This document shows positions 29,783 to 37,986 of a stretch of 64,000 nt of DNA, one piece after another. Position numbers and translations under genes: made by a program. This DNA comes from Actinocorallia populi (GTDB lineage: Bacteria; Actinomycetota; Actinomycetes; Streptosporangiales; Streptosporangiaceae), in contig NZ_PVZV01000006.1 of assembly GCF_002995495.1 (NCBI RefSeq), positions 124,001 through 188,000 on the forward strand. The letters are read 5' to 3'. The stretch's first letter is position 1. Each line of letters starts with the position of its first letter. Under the pieces are notes generated by a model. It saw nothing but the letters and a program-made list of their open reading frames with translations, had not been told where the DNA came from and did no database searches.

Positions 29783-30832
29783 CTAGCCGACCGACTTGAC
29801 GATCTCGTCGATCGCGTACGGAAGGGACAGCAGGGTGCTCTGCGACACGGCCGCGCCGATCGCCGGCCCCTCGCTGTCCAGCAGGTACGACACCTTGCCG
29901 TCCTTGACCGCGGACAGGTTGGCGAACAGCTCGAACTTCTTCAGCGCGTCCTGGTCCGCCTGGTCGTTGATGACGAAGATGCGGTCCACGTCGATCAGGT
30001 CGATGCGCTCGGGGGACAGCGTGGTGGAGAAGCTGCCGCCCGCGATCTCGTCGATCTCCGTCGCGCCCTTGAAGCCCATGCCCGTCAGCATCTGCCCGCG
30101 GACGTCGGTGGTGGTGAACGGCGAGATGGCGTTCTTGTACCACGACAGCGCGACGGCGGTCTGGTCGGCGAACTCCGGGTGCTCCTTGCGGACCGCGTCG
30201 AGCTTGTCCTGGATGCCCTGCACCAGCTTGGCGCCCTCGGCCTCCCGGCCGAGCGCCTTGGCGATGTGCACCGTGTTGTCCTGCCACGGCGCGCTGAACG
30301 GCTCGGCCTCGCCCTTGGTGCGGCCCACCGTCGGGGCGATCTTGGAGAGCTTGTCGTAGGCGGCCTGGTCGATCTCGGAGTAGACCGCGATGATCAGGTC
30401 GGGACGCAGGGCGGCGATCTTCTCGTAGTTCGGGCCGGGGTCGCCGTTGTTCATGATGACCTCGGGGCGGGTGTCGCCCCACTTGTCCTTCACCCAGGGC
30501 CACTGGGTGTTGATGTCGGGGGACTGGCCCGCCGGGTTCGGGTACTGGTCGACCATGCCGACCGGCTTGATGCCGAACGCCAGGATGTTCTGGTCGTCGG
30601 TGTAGCCGACGGAGACGACCCGCTGGGGCTCCTTGGTGACCTCCGTGGACCCGAACGCGTGCTCCACGGTGACGGGGAACGTGCCGCCGGTGGCGGTCGG
30701 AGCGCTCTCGGCGGTCTTGTCCGTCGAGTCGGAACCGCATCCGGCGAGGAGGCCGACGCTGAGGGTGGCCGCCGACAACGCCGCCGCGACCCTTCGCAAG
30801 GTCGTCGTCATTGTCTTTCTCTGCAGAAACAT
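29783..30832 (-). CDS. cchF: Ferric-siderophore-binding lipoprotein
   Basis: About 349 residues of the class III periplasmic-binding-protein fold (FepB/FhuD group). A lipoprotein signal peptide ends in LLAGC with the lipidated Cys near residue 31 from the chosen start. The mature protein has RVVSVGYTDDQN and the LRPDLIIAVYSE motif typical of the family. The ATG at 30832 is chosen because AAGGGA lies 7 nt upstream; ATG at 30811 is an alternative. Anchored outside the membrane, it delivers the ferric complex to the permease. An iron box lies about 75 bp upstream. Confidence 0.92.
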   Translation of the reverse strand: MFLQRKTMTTTLRRVAAALSAATLSVGLLAGCGSDSTDKTAESAPTATGGTFPVTVEHAFGSTEVTKEPQRVVSVGYTDDQNILAFGIKPVGMVDQYPNPAGQSPDINTQWPWVKDKWGDTRPEVIMNNGDPGPNYEKIAALRPDLIIAVYSEIDQAAYDKLSKIAPTVGRTKGEAEPFSAPWQDNTVHIAKALGREAEGAKLVQGIQDKLDAVRKEHPEFADQTAVALSWYKNAISPFTTTDVRGQMLTGMGFKGATEIDEIAGGSFSTTLSPERIDLIDVDRIFVINDQADQDALKKFELFANLSAVKDGKVSYLLDSEGPAIGAAVSQSTLLSLPYAIDEIVKSVG

Positions 30833-30906
30833 GCGGAATCCCTTGCTCTCGTCCTGTTCATTTGGCAGCCCAGCCCCCAGGGCAGGCAAACCCTAACACG
30901 CAGAGA

Positions 30907-30925
30907 TTAGGCAAGGCTAACCTTA
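30907..30925. promoter_or_regulatory. Iron box upstream of the binding-protein gene
   Basis: TTAGGCAAGGCTAACCTTA at 30907-30925 fits the DmdR/IdeR dyad with a few mismatches and overlaps the stop codon of cchE. It should control cchF and the exporter gene behind it. Confidence 0.85.
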
Positions 30926-31777
30926 CTTTTTGTCGAGGGGGGCGTGAACGTGGGCGCGGCCGATCGGCACGATGAGCGGACGGTCGCTCACCGGGTCGTC
31001 GATCACCCGGGCACGCAGCCCGAACGCCTCGTGCAGCAGCTCGGCGGTGACCACCTCTCGCGGGTGGCCCTGCGCCAGGATCGCGCCCGACTTCATCACG
31101 ATCAGGTTGTCGCTGTAGCGGACGGCGAGGTTGAGGTCGTGCAGCACCATGACCACGGTGCACCCCGACTCGTGCAGGTCGTCCACCAGGTCGATCACGT
31201 CGAGCGCGTGCGCCAGGTCGAGGTAGGTGGTCGGCTCGTCCAGCAGCAGCAGGTCGGTGCCCTGGGCCAGCGTCATCGAGATCCAGACGCGCTGGCGCTG
31301 CCCGCCGGACAACGCGTCGACCGGGCGGTCGGCCAGGTCGGACACCCCGGTCATCGCCAGCGCGCGCTCCACGACGTCGGCGTCGTCCGACGACCACTGC
31401 CGCAGCCAGCTCTGGTGCGGATGGCGGCCCCGGGCGACCAGGTCGGCCACCGTCAGCCCCTCCGGCGCGACGGGGGCCTGCGGCAGCAGGCCGAGCTTCT
31501 TGGCCACGTCCCTGGTCCTGAGCCGGGCGATGTCCTCGCCGTCCAGCACGACCGTTCCCCTGGCCGGTTTGAGCAGCCGCGACAAGGTCCGCAGCAGGGT
31601 GGACTTCCCACAGCCGTTGGGGCCGATGATCGTGGTGATCACCCCTGGCGGGATCGCCACGTCGAGGTCGTCGATGACGACACGGCCGCCGTATCCGACG
31701 GTGACGCCCCTGGCCGAAAGCCGCGAGACGTCCTTGAGCCCGAGTTCGACCTCGGTGGTGCTGCGCTGAGGGGTCAC
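30923..31777 (-). CDS. cchE: Ferric-siderophore ABC importer, ATPase
   Basis: 284 residues, GTG start. Walker A GPNGCGKST near residue 53, Q-loop LLPQAP, signature [17 protein letters not shown], Walker B LLLLDEPTTYLD and switch His VLHDLNLA are all canonical for FepC/FhuC-type importers. It powers uptake of the ferric siderophore through the two FecCD-type permeases encoded just upstream. A separate iron box precedes it, so it can be expressed apart from the permeases. Confidence 0.95.
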   Translation of the reverse strand: MTPQRSTTEVELGLKDVSRLSARGVTVGYGGRVVIDDLDVAIPPGVITTIIGPNGCGKSTLLRTLSRLLKPARGTVVLDGEDIARLRTRDVAKKLGLLPQAPVAPEGLTVADLVARGRHPHQSWLRQWSSDDADVVERALAMTGVSDLADRPVDALSGGQRQRVWISMTLAQGTDLLLLDEPTTYLDLAHALDVIDLVDDLHESGCTVVMVLHDLNLAVRYSDNLIVMKSGAILAQGHPREVVTAELLHEAFGLRARVIDDPVSDRPLIVPIGRAHVHAPLDKK

Positions 31778-31791
31778 GAGATCTACTTTAC

Positions 31792-31810
31792 TTAGGCTAG
31801 CCTACCCTTC
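31792..31810. promoter_or_regulatory. Iron box upstream of cchE
   Basis: The palindrome TAGGCTAGCCTA (31793-31804) is the core of a 19-bp element that matches the DmdR consensus at about 14 of 19 bases on the minus strand. It lies 15 bp before the GTG of cchE and reaches the stop of cchD. It is the weakest of the iron boxes in this locus. Confidence 0.75.
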
Positions 31811-32879
31811 ACATCCCTTTCCTGAGGTTCGCCCGTACCAGCAGGTAGACCAGGAAGGGGCCGCCGACCGCGGCGGTGACGATGCCGACGGGCAGGGCCA
31901 CCGGAAGCGCCGTGCGCGCCACCAGGTCCGCGCCGATCAGCAGCAGCGCGCCCACCAGCCCGGAGGCCACCAGCGGCGGTGTCGGATACCTCGTCAGGCG
32001 CATCGCCACCTGCGGGGCCACCAGCGCGACGAACGGGATGGGGCCCGCCGTGCTCACCGCCACCCCGGCCAGCAGCACCGCGCACAGCAGCAGGACCGCC
32101 CGCACCGGCGAGTACCGCACGCCCAGGCCCGCCGCTATCTCGTCGCCGAAGTGCATCGGCCTGAGCTGGAACGCGACGTACGCCATGACGGCCAGCAGGG
32201 CGAGCGTGCCCCACAGCGCCATCCAGACCTCGCTCCACGAACGGGCGTCCAGCGAGCCGACCAGCCACACCTGCGCCCGGGTCACGTCATGGATGTCGGC
32301 CCTGACCAGCAGCCAGGTCGTGATCGCCTCCATCACCGCGCTCACCGAGATGCCGATGAGGATGAGGCGGAAGCCGTCGATCCCGCGCCGCCACGCCAGG
32401 AAGTACACCAGCAGCCCGGTGCCGAGCCCGCCCGCGAGCGCCGCCGCGGTCAGGCTCACCGAGCCGGCGATCGCCGCGGCGGCCCCGCCCGACGCCGTCA
32501 CCAGGAACACCGCGGCCGCGCTCGAGCCCGGGATGATCCCCAGGATGTCCGGGCTGGCCAGGGGGTTGCGCGCGATGGACTGCGTGATCGCCCCGGACAT
32601 CCCCAGCGCGACGCCCACGATGAGCCCGACCAGGGCGCGCGGCATCCGCAGATCCATGATCACGAACTCGTCGACCTGCTCGCCCCGCCCGAAGATCGTG
32701 GCGATCACCTGGGGCAGTCCGATGGGGAAGTCCCCGACGCCGATGGACACGCAGAACACCAGGAAGGTCGCCGCCGACAGCAGCAGCACGGAGGAGACCA
32801 TCCAGGGGCGCCACACGAACGACACGGGGCCGAGCCGCACTCCCGGTGCGACCGGCCTCTTCACAGTTGTCCCGCTCAT
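31809..32879 (-). CDS. cchD: FecCD-family siderophore permease
   Basis: 356 residues with about 9-10 membrane segments. Family motifs are visible: RMPRALVGLIVGVALGMSGAITQ, ARNPLASPDILGI and GPIPFVALVAPQVAMRL. It forms half of the inner-membrane channel for the ferric siderophore. The ATG at 32879 overlaps the TGA of cchC (ATGA). A longer frame continues through cchC and the phosphotransferase but lacks coding character. Confidence 0.95.
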   Translation of the reverse strand: MSGTTVKRPVAPGVRLGPVSFVWRPWMVSSVLLLSAATFLVFCVSIGVGDFPIGLPQVIATIFGRGEQVDEFVIMDLRMPRALVGLIVGVALGMSGAITQSIARNPLASPDILGIIPGSSAAAVFLVTASGGAAAAIAGSVSLTAAALAGGLGTGLLVYFLAWRRGIDGFRLILIGISVSAVMEAITTWLLVRADIHDVTRAQVWLVGSLDARSWSEVWMALWGTLALLAVMAYVAFQLRPMHFGDEIAAGLGVRYSPVRAVLLLCAVLLAGVAVSTAGPIPFVALVAPQVAMRLTRYPTPPLVASGLVGALLLIGADLVARTALPVALPVGIVTAAVGGPFLVYLLVRANLRKGM

Positions 32880-33931
32880 GCCTTCTTCAACTTCCCGCGC
32901 CACACCAGCACCGCGAAGAACGGGGCGCCGACGAGGGCGACGACGATGCCGGACTGCAGCTCGCCCGGCCGCGCCACCACGCGCCCGAGGATGTCGCAGG
33001 CCAGCAGGATGAGGGCGCCGAGCAGACCCGCGTACGGCACCGACCAGCGGTAGTCCGGCCCGGTGATGGACCGTGACACGTGGGCCACCATGAGCCCCAG
33101 GAACGCGATGGGGCCGCACGCCGCCGTCGCCGCGCCGGCCAGCAGGGTGATGGCGGCGATGCCGACGGTCCGGCTCAGCGCGATGTTCACGCCCAGCCCC
33201 CGGGCCACGTCGTCGCCCAGGTTGAGCAGGTTGACGGCGGGCAGCGTGGCCAGTGCCAGCACCAGCCCGACCACGATGAACCCCGTCACCGGCCAGATGA
33301 CGTCGAACCCCGCTCCGGCCACCGAGCCCGCGTTCCAGAACCGCAGCGCGTTCAGGGACGCCTGGTCCGACAGCGCGACCGCCGTGGTCATCGCGAGCAG
33401 GAACACCGTGACCCCCTGCCCGGCCAGCGCGAGCGTCAGCGGGTTGCCCGCCCCCCGGCCGATGCTCGCCAGCCCGAACACCACGGCACCGGCGCCCGCC
33501 GCGCCGAGGAAGGCGAACCAGACGTACTGGAACGGGTCGGTGAACCCGAAGAGGGCGATCACCGACACCACGGCGAACGAGGCGCCGGTGTTGATCCCCA
33601 GCAGCCCCGTGTCGGCGATCGGGTTGCGCGTGTGCCCCTGGATCAGCGCCCCGCTGACCCCCAGGGCGATGCCCGCCACGATGGCGAGCACGGTCCGCGG
33701 CACCCGCACCGTCTGCACGATGAGCCGGATCTCGGTGAGCCGCTGGTCGGGGTCCGGTGCGGCGAACAATCCATGCCACACCTCGGCGGGACTCAGCGCG
33801 CGCGTACCGACGGCCAGCGACATCACCGCCGCGACCACGAGACCCGCCACCAGCGCGCCCAGACCCGCGAGCCGCCGCCGCCGTACGTCCGGCAATCCGG
33901 ACTCGAGGCGTTTCTCCACAGTCGTGCCCAT
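32876..33931 (-). CDS. cchC: FecCD-family siderophore permease
   Basis: About 351 residues with 9-10 membrane segments and the motifs VPRTVLAIVAGIALGVSGALIQ, TRNPIADTGLLGIN and GPIAFLGLMVAHVSRS. It pairs with cchD. The ATG at 33931 places the first membrane helix about 20 residues in; a start at 33982 would add 17 residues of unremarkable sequence. No iron box is visible upstream, unlike the other transport genes of the locus. Confidence 0.93.
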   Translation of the reverse strand: MGTTVEKRLESGLPDVRRRRLAGLGALVAGLVVAAVMSLAVGTRALSPAEVWHGLFAAPDPDQRLTEIRLIVQTVRVPRTVLAIVAGIALGVSGALIQGHTRNPIADTGLLGINTGASFAVVSVIALFGFTDPFQYVWFAFLGAAGAGAVVFGLASIGRGAGNPLTLALAGQGVTVFLLAMTTAVALSDQASLNALRFWNAGSVAGAGFDVIWPVTGFIVVGLVLALATLPAVNLLNLGDDVARGLGVNIALSRTVGIAAITLLAGAATAACGPIAFLGLMVAHVSRSITGPDYRWSVPYAGLLGALILLACDILGRVVARPGELQSGIVVALVGAPFFAVLVWRGKLKKA

Positions 33932-34042
33932 GCCGCCGTACGTTATCTCGTTGATCCCCCGCAGCGGCACGGCCTGCGGCATCTCGCGGCTCAGGAGCGC
34001 GTCGGCGCCCGGACCGGGGTCGGCCCCTCGCAGGCGGTCGGC

Positions 34043-34855
34043 TCAGGCGAGCAGCCGGGTCAGGCGTTCGGCCTGGCGTTCGGCGGTGCCGGCGGGGTTC
34101 CTCCCCTGGTCGAAGGCGAGCAGGAGCAGCCAGACGAGTGCCAGGAGCCTGCGGCAGTCCCGCAGCCGGGCGGTCTCGGCCGGTGTGAGGTCGAACTGCG
34201 CCAGGAAGAGCGGGACGTCCAAGGGGTGCTCCACCCAGGCGGCCACGTGCTCGGTGATCTCGGCCAGCTCGAAGGCCCGGTCGCTGCGGCCGGATTCCTC
34301 GAAGTCCACCACCTGGACGCGGCGCCCGTCCCACAGGTAGTTGGCGATGTTGCCGTCTCCGGGCCCGAAGACCGGTGCGACGTCCGGCACTTCCGCGGCC
34401 CGCAGGCCCGAACGGTCCAACCACGCCAGCCCGCGATCCAGGGCCCGTCGCACGGTGCCGGGAAGAGAGACGCCGGAGGCCGCGGACGCCCGGTCTCGGA
34501 GCCATGCCAGGATCTCCCGTTGGTGGCCGGGCCGCAGCGGAAGACCGGCCAGGACGTCCGGCGGCACCGCGCCGTGCAACCTGCGCACCGCCGCCGCCAG
34601 CGCCTTGACCTTCTGCTCGGTCAATGGAGCACCGCGCAGCGGTTCGCCGGGCAGCCGTGACATCACCACGGTCGGCTGCTCGGCCGCCAGGTCCAGGCGC
34701 AGGGGTTCGGGGGCCAGCCCCGGTGCGTGGGTGGCCAGTAGCTCCAGGGCTCGCCACTCCCGCTCACACGCCTCCCGTCCGCCTTCCGGGAAACGTTTGG
34801 TCACGCTGCGGGAGGACGACACGATTCCGTGCGTGCTCCAGGCTGGAGAACTCAT
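34043..34855 (-). CDS. Phosphotransferase of the APH/choline kinase fold
   Basis: 270 residues. The kinase-like fold shows a FGPGDGNIANYL catalytic loop (Asp and Asn around residues 180-184) and VVDFEE metal-binding motif near 197, arranged as in aminoglycoside and homoserine/choline phosphotransferases. The usual HGD is GPGD here. Substrate is unknown; resistance should not be assumed. It lies about 110 bp upstream of the permease genes in the same direction and could share their transcript. Confidence 0.78.
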   Translation of the reverse strand: MSSPAWSTHGIVSSSRSVTKRFPEGGREACEREWRALELLATHAPGLAPEPLRLDLAAEQPTVVMSRLPGEPLRGAPLTEQKVKALAAAVRRLHGAVPPDVLAGLPLRPGHQREILAWLRDRASAASGVSLPGTVRRALDRGLAWLDRSGLRAAEVPDVAPVFGPGDGNIANYLWDGRRVQVVDFEESGRSDRAFELAEITEHVAAWVEHPLDVPLFLAQFDLTPAETARLRDCRRLLALVWLLLLAFDQGRNPAGTAERQAERLTRLLA

Positions 34856-34903
34856 GGGCGGGATCCTTGCAAAGTCCGAGGTTCTGCGTGACGCCCGTCG
34901 GCT

Positions 34904-35833
34904 TCAGCGCGGCCGGTCGGCCGATGGGGGCCGTGTGCTCGTCGCGGTGGTGATGCGGTCGGGGGACGGCAGGTCCATCGATGCGAGTTTGGCGGGGTCG
35001 ATCACGATCGTGATGTCGGTGATCCGGTCGTCGGCGACGGTGAACGCGATGACCGAGAGCGGGGTGCCGTCCTCGTGCCAGGAGAGGATTCCGGGGAGGC
35101 CGTTGACGAGCACCGCTCGTCCCTGGGCGGCCGCTCCGGCGGACAGCCGTGCTCCGGCGGCGACCTTGGTGGCGCCGAGGGCGACGGCGACGCCGTCGGG
35201 CGCCTCGACGGTCAGCCTCACCTCGGGGTCGAGCACGCGCAGCAGCCCTTCGAAGTCGCCGTGGCGGGCCGCCGCCAGGAAGGCCTGGACCACCTGCCGC
35301 TGCTCCCGTCCGGCGGACGAGGGCCGCTCGGCCGCCCGCACCTTCCTGCGGGCGCGGCTGGCGAGCATCTTGGCGGCGTCGGCGGACCTGCCGAGGATCC
35401 GGCCGATCTCGTCGAACGGCACCGCGAACAGGTCGTGCAGCACGAACGCCAGCCGTTCGCCCGGCTTGAGCGAGTCCAGGACGACGAGGAGCGCGAGCCC
35501 GACCGAGTCGGCGAGCGCCACGTCGTCCTCCGGCGCGGGGCCGTCGTCGGCCGTCACCACGAACTCGGGCAGCCGGTCGTCGTAGGACGCCTCGGGGCGG
35601 GTCTGGCGCGACCGCAGGACGTCGAGGCTGATCCGGCCGACGACCGTGGTCAGCCAGCCGGAAAGGTTGTGGATGGCCGCCGTGTCCTGGCGGGAGAGCC
35701 GCAGCCAGGCCTCCTGGACCACGTCCTCGGCGTCGGCGTGCGATCCGAGCATGCGGTAGGCGACCGCGCGCAACCGCCCGCGCTGGCCCTCGAACGCCTC
35801 GGCCATCGGATCGGTCTGGTCGGTGTCGGACAT
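34904..35833 (-). CDS. ECF41-type sigma factor with SnoaL-like C-terminal domain
   Basis: 309 residues: sigma region 2 (about 15-75, AYRMLGSHADAEDVVQEAWLRL), sigma region 4 (about 110-165, PFDEIGRILGRSADAAKMLASRARRKV) and a SnoaL/NTF2-like domain to the end. Linker and tail motifs resemble ECF41 landmarks (RLPEF for WLPEP, IDPAKL for NPDKL). ECF41 factors have no anti-sigma factor; the fused domain controls activity. GAGGAAGG precedes the ATG. It faces a carboxymuconolactone decarboxylase gene, the classical ECF41 partner, across twin promoters. Confidence 0.92.
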   Translation of the reverse strand: MSDTDQTDPMAEAFEGQRGRLRAVAYRMLGSHADAEDVVQEAWLRLSRQDTAAIHNLSGWLTTVVGRISLDVLRSRQTRPEASYDDRLPEFVVTADDGPAPEDDVALADSVGLALLVVLDSLKPGERLAFVLHDLFAVPFDEIGRILGRSADAAKMLASRARRKVRAAERPSSAGREQRQVVQAFLAAARHGDFEGLLRVLDPEVRLTVEAPDGVAVALGATKVAAGARLSAGAAAQGRAVLVNGLPGILSWHEDGTPLSVIAFTVADDRITDITIVIDPAKLASMDLPSPDRITTATSTRPPSADRPR

Positions 35834-35836
35834 GTT

Positions 35837-35917
35837 GTTACCTTCCTCGGTTCTGCTCCGTCATGGGTGATGACGGGCCCGGAAGGGCGCAGGTAACCGA
35901 CGAAGGAGCAGAACCGA
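35837..35917. promoter_or_regulatory. Twin divergent ECF41-like promoters and shared inverted leader
   Basis: On the plus strand GTTACC (35837-35842), 16 bases, then CGTC (35859-35862). On the minus strand GTTACC (35897-35892), 16 bases, then CGTC (35875-35872). The ECF41 consensus I recall is TGTCACA-N16-CGTC, so both fit in spacing and -10 and partly in -35. A perfect 13-bp inverted repeat, TCGGTTCTGCTCC at 35847-35859 and its complement at 35905-35917, puts the same leader in front of both genes. Confidence 0.8.
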
Positions 35918-36366
35918 TGGAAGCACGTATGAAGAGCCCGGCGAGTCCCGAGGTGCTCACCGCGATCCAGCAGCTCTACAAGGTGATGTACGCCGGTGGC
36001 GTCGACCCGCTCGTGCTGGACCTGGTCCACCTGCGGGCCAGCCAGATCAACGGCTGCAGCCCGTGTGTGTTCGCCGGGGCCGCCGCGGCTCGGAAGCACG
36101 GCGAGACCGACGAGCGGCTGCACAACGTGGTCGCCTGGCGGGAGACCCCCTTCTTCACCGAGGGGGAGCGGGCGGCGCTCGCCCTGACCGAGGCCGCCAC
36201 TCGCATCCAGGACGGCGCTCCGGGCGTGACCGACGAGATCTGGGACGCCGCCTCCGCCTGCTTCGACGAGAGGCAGCTGGGCGCGATCACCCTGAACATC
36301 GCGCTGACCAACTTCTTCAACCGGATCAACCACACGAACCGGGAGCAGGCCGGCAAGGCCTGGTGA
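35917..36366 (+). CDS. Carboxymuconolactone decarboxylase (AhpD-like) family protein
   Basis: 149 residues. The AhpD core reads HLRASQINGCSPC followed by a run ending RKHGE, with a CxxC pair near residue 50 and a His seven to eight residues on, as in alkylhydroperoxidase-like carboxymuconolactone decarboxylases. These proteins usually handle peroxides or serve as small redox enzymes. The ATG at 35917 has AAGGAG 8 nt upstream. It is the predicted target of the divergent ECF41 factor. Confidence 0.92.
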   Translation: MEARMKSPASPEVLTAIQQLYKVMYAGGVDPLVLDLVHLRASQINGCSPCVFAGAAAARKHGETDERLHNVVAWRETPFFTEGERAALALTEAATRIQDGAPGVTDEIWDAASACFDERQLGAITLNIALTNFFNRINHTNREQAGKAW

Positions 36367-36380
36367 GCTGAGCGGGAGAA

Positions 36381-36410
36381 GCGGCCTGGGACACGGGTGG
36401 TCCAGGCCGC
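36381..36410. terminator. Hairpin terminator between convergent genes
   Basis: GCGGCCTGG (36381-36389) pairs perfectly with CCAGGCCGC (36402-36410) across a 12-base loop. It lies 15 bp after the decarboxylase stop and before the end of the convergent PaaX gene. There is no T-run, as is usual in these genomes. Confidence 0.65.
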
Positions 36411-36454
36411 CTCTCGCGCGGACCGGCGTATGAACTGCGCCGTCCGCTCTGCCT

Positions 36455-37339
36455 TCAGGGTCCGGCCTGGTCCGCCGCTTCGCGGGTGATGTCGGCGTAG
36501 ATGCGGAAGACGGCCGGGTGGGTCTCGCCGTGTTCTCGTTCGTGCAGCGCCGTCCAGCACCGGGCGGCGAGCTCCCGTGCCAGGGAGCCGGGCCAGGGCC
36601 GGGGGAGGAGCTGGGGCGGCAGCAGCGGGTCGGGTTCCATGGCGCGGGTGAGTTCGGCGGCCAGCTCCACGGCGATGGTGAGCCGTTCGGACGGGGCGAG
36701 GCCGTCGGGGGCGGTGAGCCGGTCGAGGCGGTGGCGGGCGACGTGGACGAGGCGGTTGTAGCGGGCGGCGATCTCCGGCAGGGGCCACAGGTCGCGGGCG
36801 AGCTCGACGGGGTCGCGGGTGTCGCCTCTGCGCAGGTCCGTCGTGGTGAGGAGGGCGAGCGAGCCGTGGGCGTCGAGGCGGCGGGCCGCGTCCTCGACGT
36901 ACGGCTCCCAGGCGTTGGCGCAGACGTACAGGCCGCCTTGGAGCGCGGAGCCGCCGAGGCGGACGAGGGTCTCGCGCAGGGCGTCCCGGGTGGTGCGCGC
37001 CGATTCGGGCACCGCGAAGGCCGCCAGGTGCCAGACGCCGTCCCAGGGGGAGTGCCCGGCGTCCTGGCGGAACGCGTGCCGGAGGAAGTCCGCGTTGGGA
37101 ACGAGGGCCCGCGTGGTGGCCTCGGTGGCGTGCAGCAGCGCTTTGCGGCCGCGGCCCTCATGGGTGAAGCGGCCCTCGGCGACCAGGCGTTTGACGCAGA
37201 GCCGCACCTGCTGGTCGCTCATGCCCAGGGTGGCGGCGACGGTGTAGAGCTCGTCGGCGTCGACCGTGCCGTCCTCGCGGATGAGCGCGTGGACGAGCAT
37301 GCGGGTGGGGACCTCGACCCGGTCGGTCACGGCGTTCAC
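36455..37339 (-). CDS. PaaX-family transcriptional regulator
   Basis: 294 residues. An N-terminal winged helix (LIREDGTVDADELYTVAATLGMSDQQVRLCVKRLVAEGRF) is followed by the PaaX central domain (WDGVWHLAAFAVPES ... LRETLVRLGGSALQGGLYV) and C-terminal domain. PaaX proteins repress aromatic-acid (phenylacetyl-CoA) genes; no such genes are nearby, so the target is unknown. The GTG at 37339 overlaps the stop of the upstream GNAT gene, so they form one unit. Confidence 0.85.
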   Translation of the reverse strand: MNAVTDRVEVPTRMLVHALIREDGTVDADELYTVAATLGMSDQQVRLCVKRLVAEGRFTHEGRGRKALLHATEATTRALVPNADFLRHAFRQDAGHSPWDGVWHLAAFAVPESARTTRDALRETLVRLGGSALQGGLYVCANAWEPYVEDAARRLDAHGSLALLTTTDLRRGDTRDPVELARDLWPLPEIAARYNRLVHVARHRLDRLTAPDGLAPSERLTIAVELAAELTRAMEPDPLLPPQLLPRPWPGSLARELAARCWTALHEREHGETHPAVFRIYADITREAADQAGP

Positions 37340-37956
37340 CGCCCGCTCGCCGCGACGGCGCGGCGCATGGTGGTCACCGCGCCGAAGCCCAGCAGCCCGC
37401 GCAGGCAGGGCGTCTGCTCGGTCCGTACGGCCGTGAAGCCGCGCCGCTCGTACAGGGCCCTGGCCCGCGGGTTGGTGTCGATCACGTCCAGCCTCACCTC
37501 ACGGCAGCTCCGCTCCGCCGCGAGGGCCGCCACCTCTTCGAGGAGCAGGCCGCCGACGCCGCGGCCGCGCATGTCCGGGTCCACGGCGATGCCGTCCATG
37601 ACGAGCTGCCGGGGCGCCGGGCGGCGTTCGAACAGGGCGAGGATCAGGAGCCGGTGCAGCCCTCGCACGCGGCCGTACGCGCGCAGCACGGCGGAGGCCG
37701 ATCCGCCGGTCAGCGACCGGCCGTCGAGCTGGTATCCGGCGAGACCGACGAGCCGTCCGCCGAGAAGCGCGCAGACCGCGCGGTCGGCGTGGAGATGGGC
37801 GGCGATGAAGGGCACCGCCTTGTCCGGCGGGTTCAGAGCGGGTCCGAGTTTGCGGCCGAAGGCCTCCCAGTACAGCTCGGCCGCCCGCCGTTCGGATCCC
37901 GCCGGAACACCCCGCCGGACCACGACCGGTCCGAGGTCCGCCGTGTCGCCTCCCAT
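37336..37956 (-). CDS. GNAT-family N-acetyltransferase
   Basis: 206 residues. The acetyl-CoA-binding motif A is clear: MDGIAVDPDMRGRGVGGLLLEEV around residues 115-140, followed by NPRARALYERRGF of motif B. The substrate is not predictable. It is translationally coupled to the PaaX-like gene and divergent from the hydrolase at 38036. Confidence 0.88.
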   Translation of the reverse strand: MGGDTADLGPVVVRRGVPAGSERRAAELYWEAFGRKLGPALNPPDKAVPFIAAHLHADRAVCALLGGRLVGLAGYQLDGRSLTGGSASAVLRAYGRVRGLHRLLILALFERRPAPRQLVMDGIAVDPDMRGRGVGGLLLEEVAALAAERSCREVRLDVIDTNPRARALYERRGFTAVRTEQTPCLRGLLGFGAVTTMRRAVAASGR

Positions 37957-37986
37957 GCCGTGACCTTTCGCCAGCTCTCAAGTCCA

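Noticed and set aside
31809-34757. An apparent 982-residue phosphotransferase-permease fusion
   Set aside because: Only the last 356 residues are permease; the upstream part is out of frame with cchC and the phosphotransferase. The cchD ATG overlaps the cchC stop.
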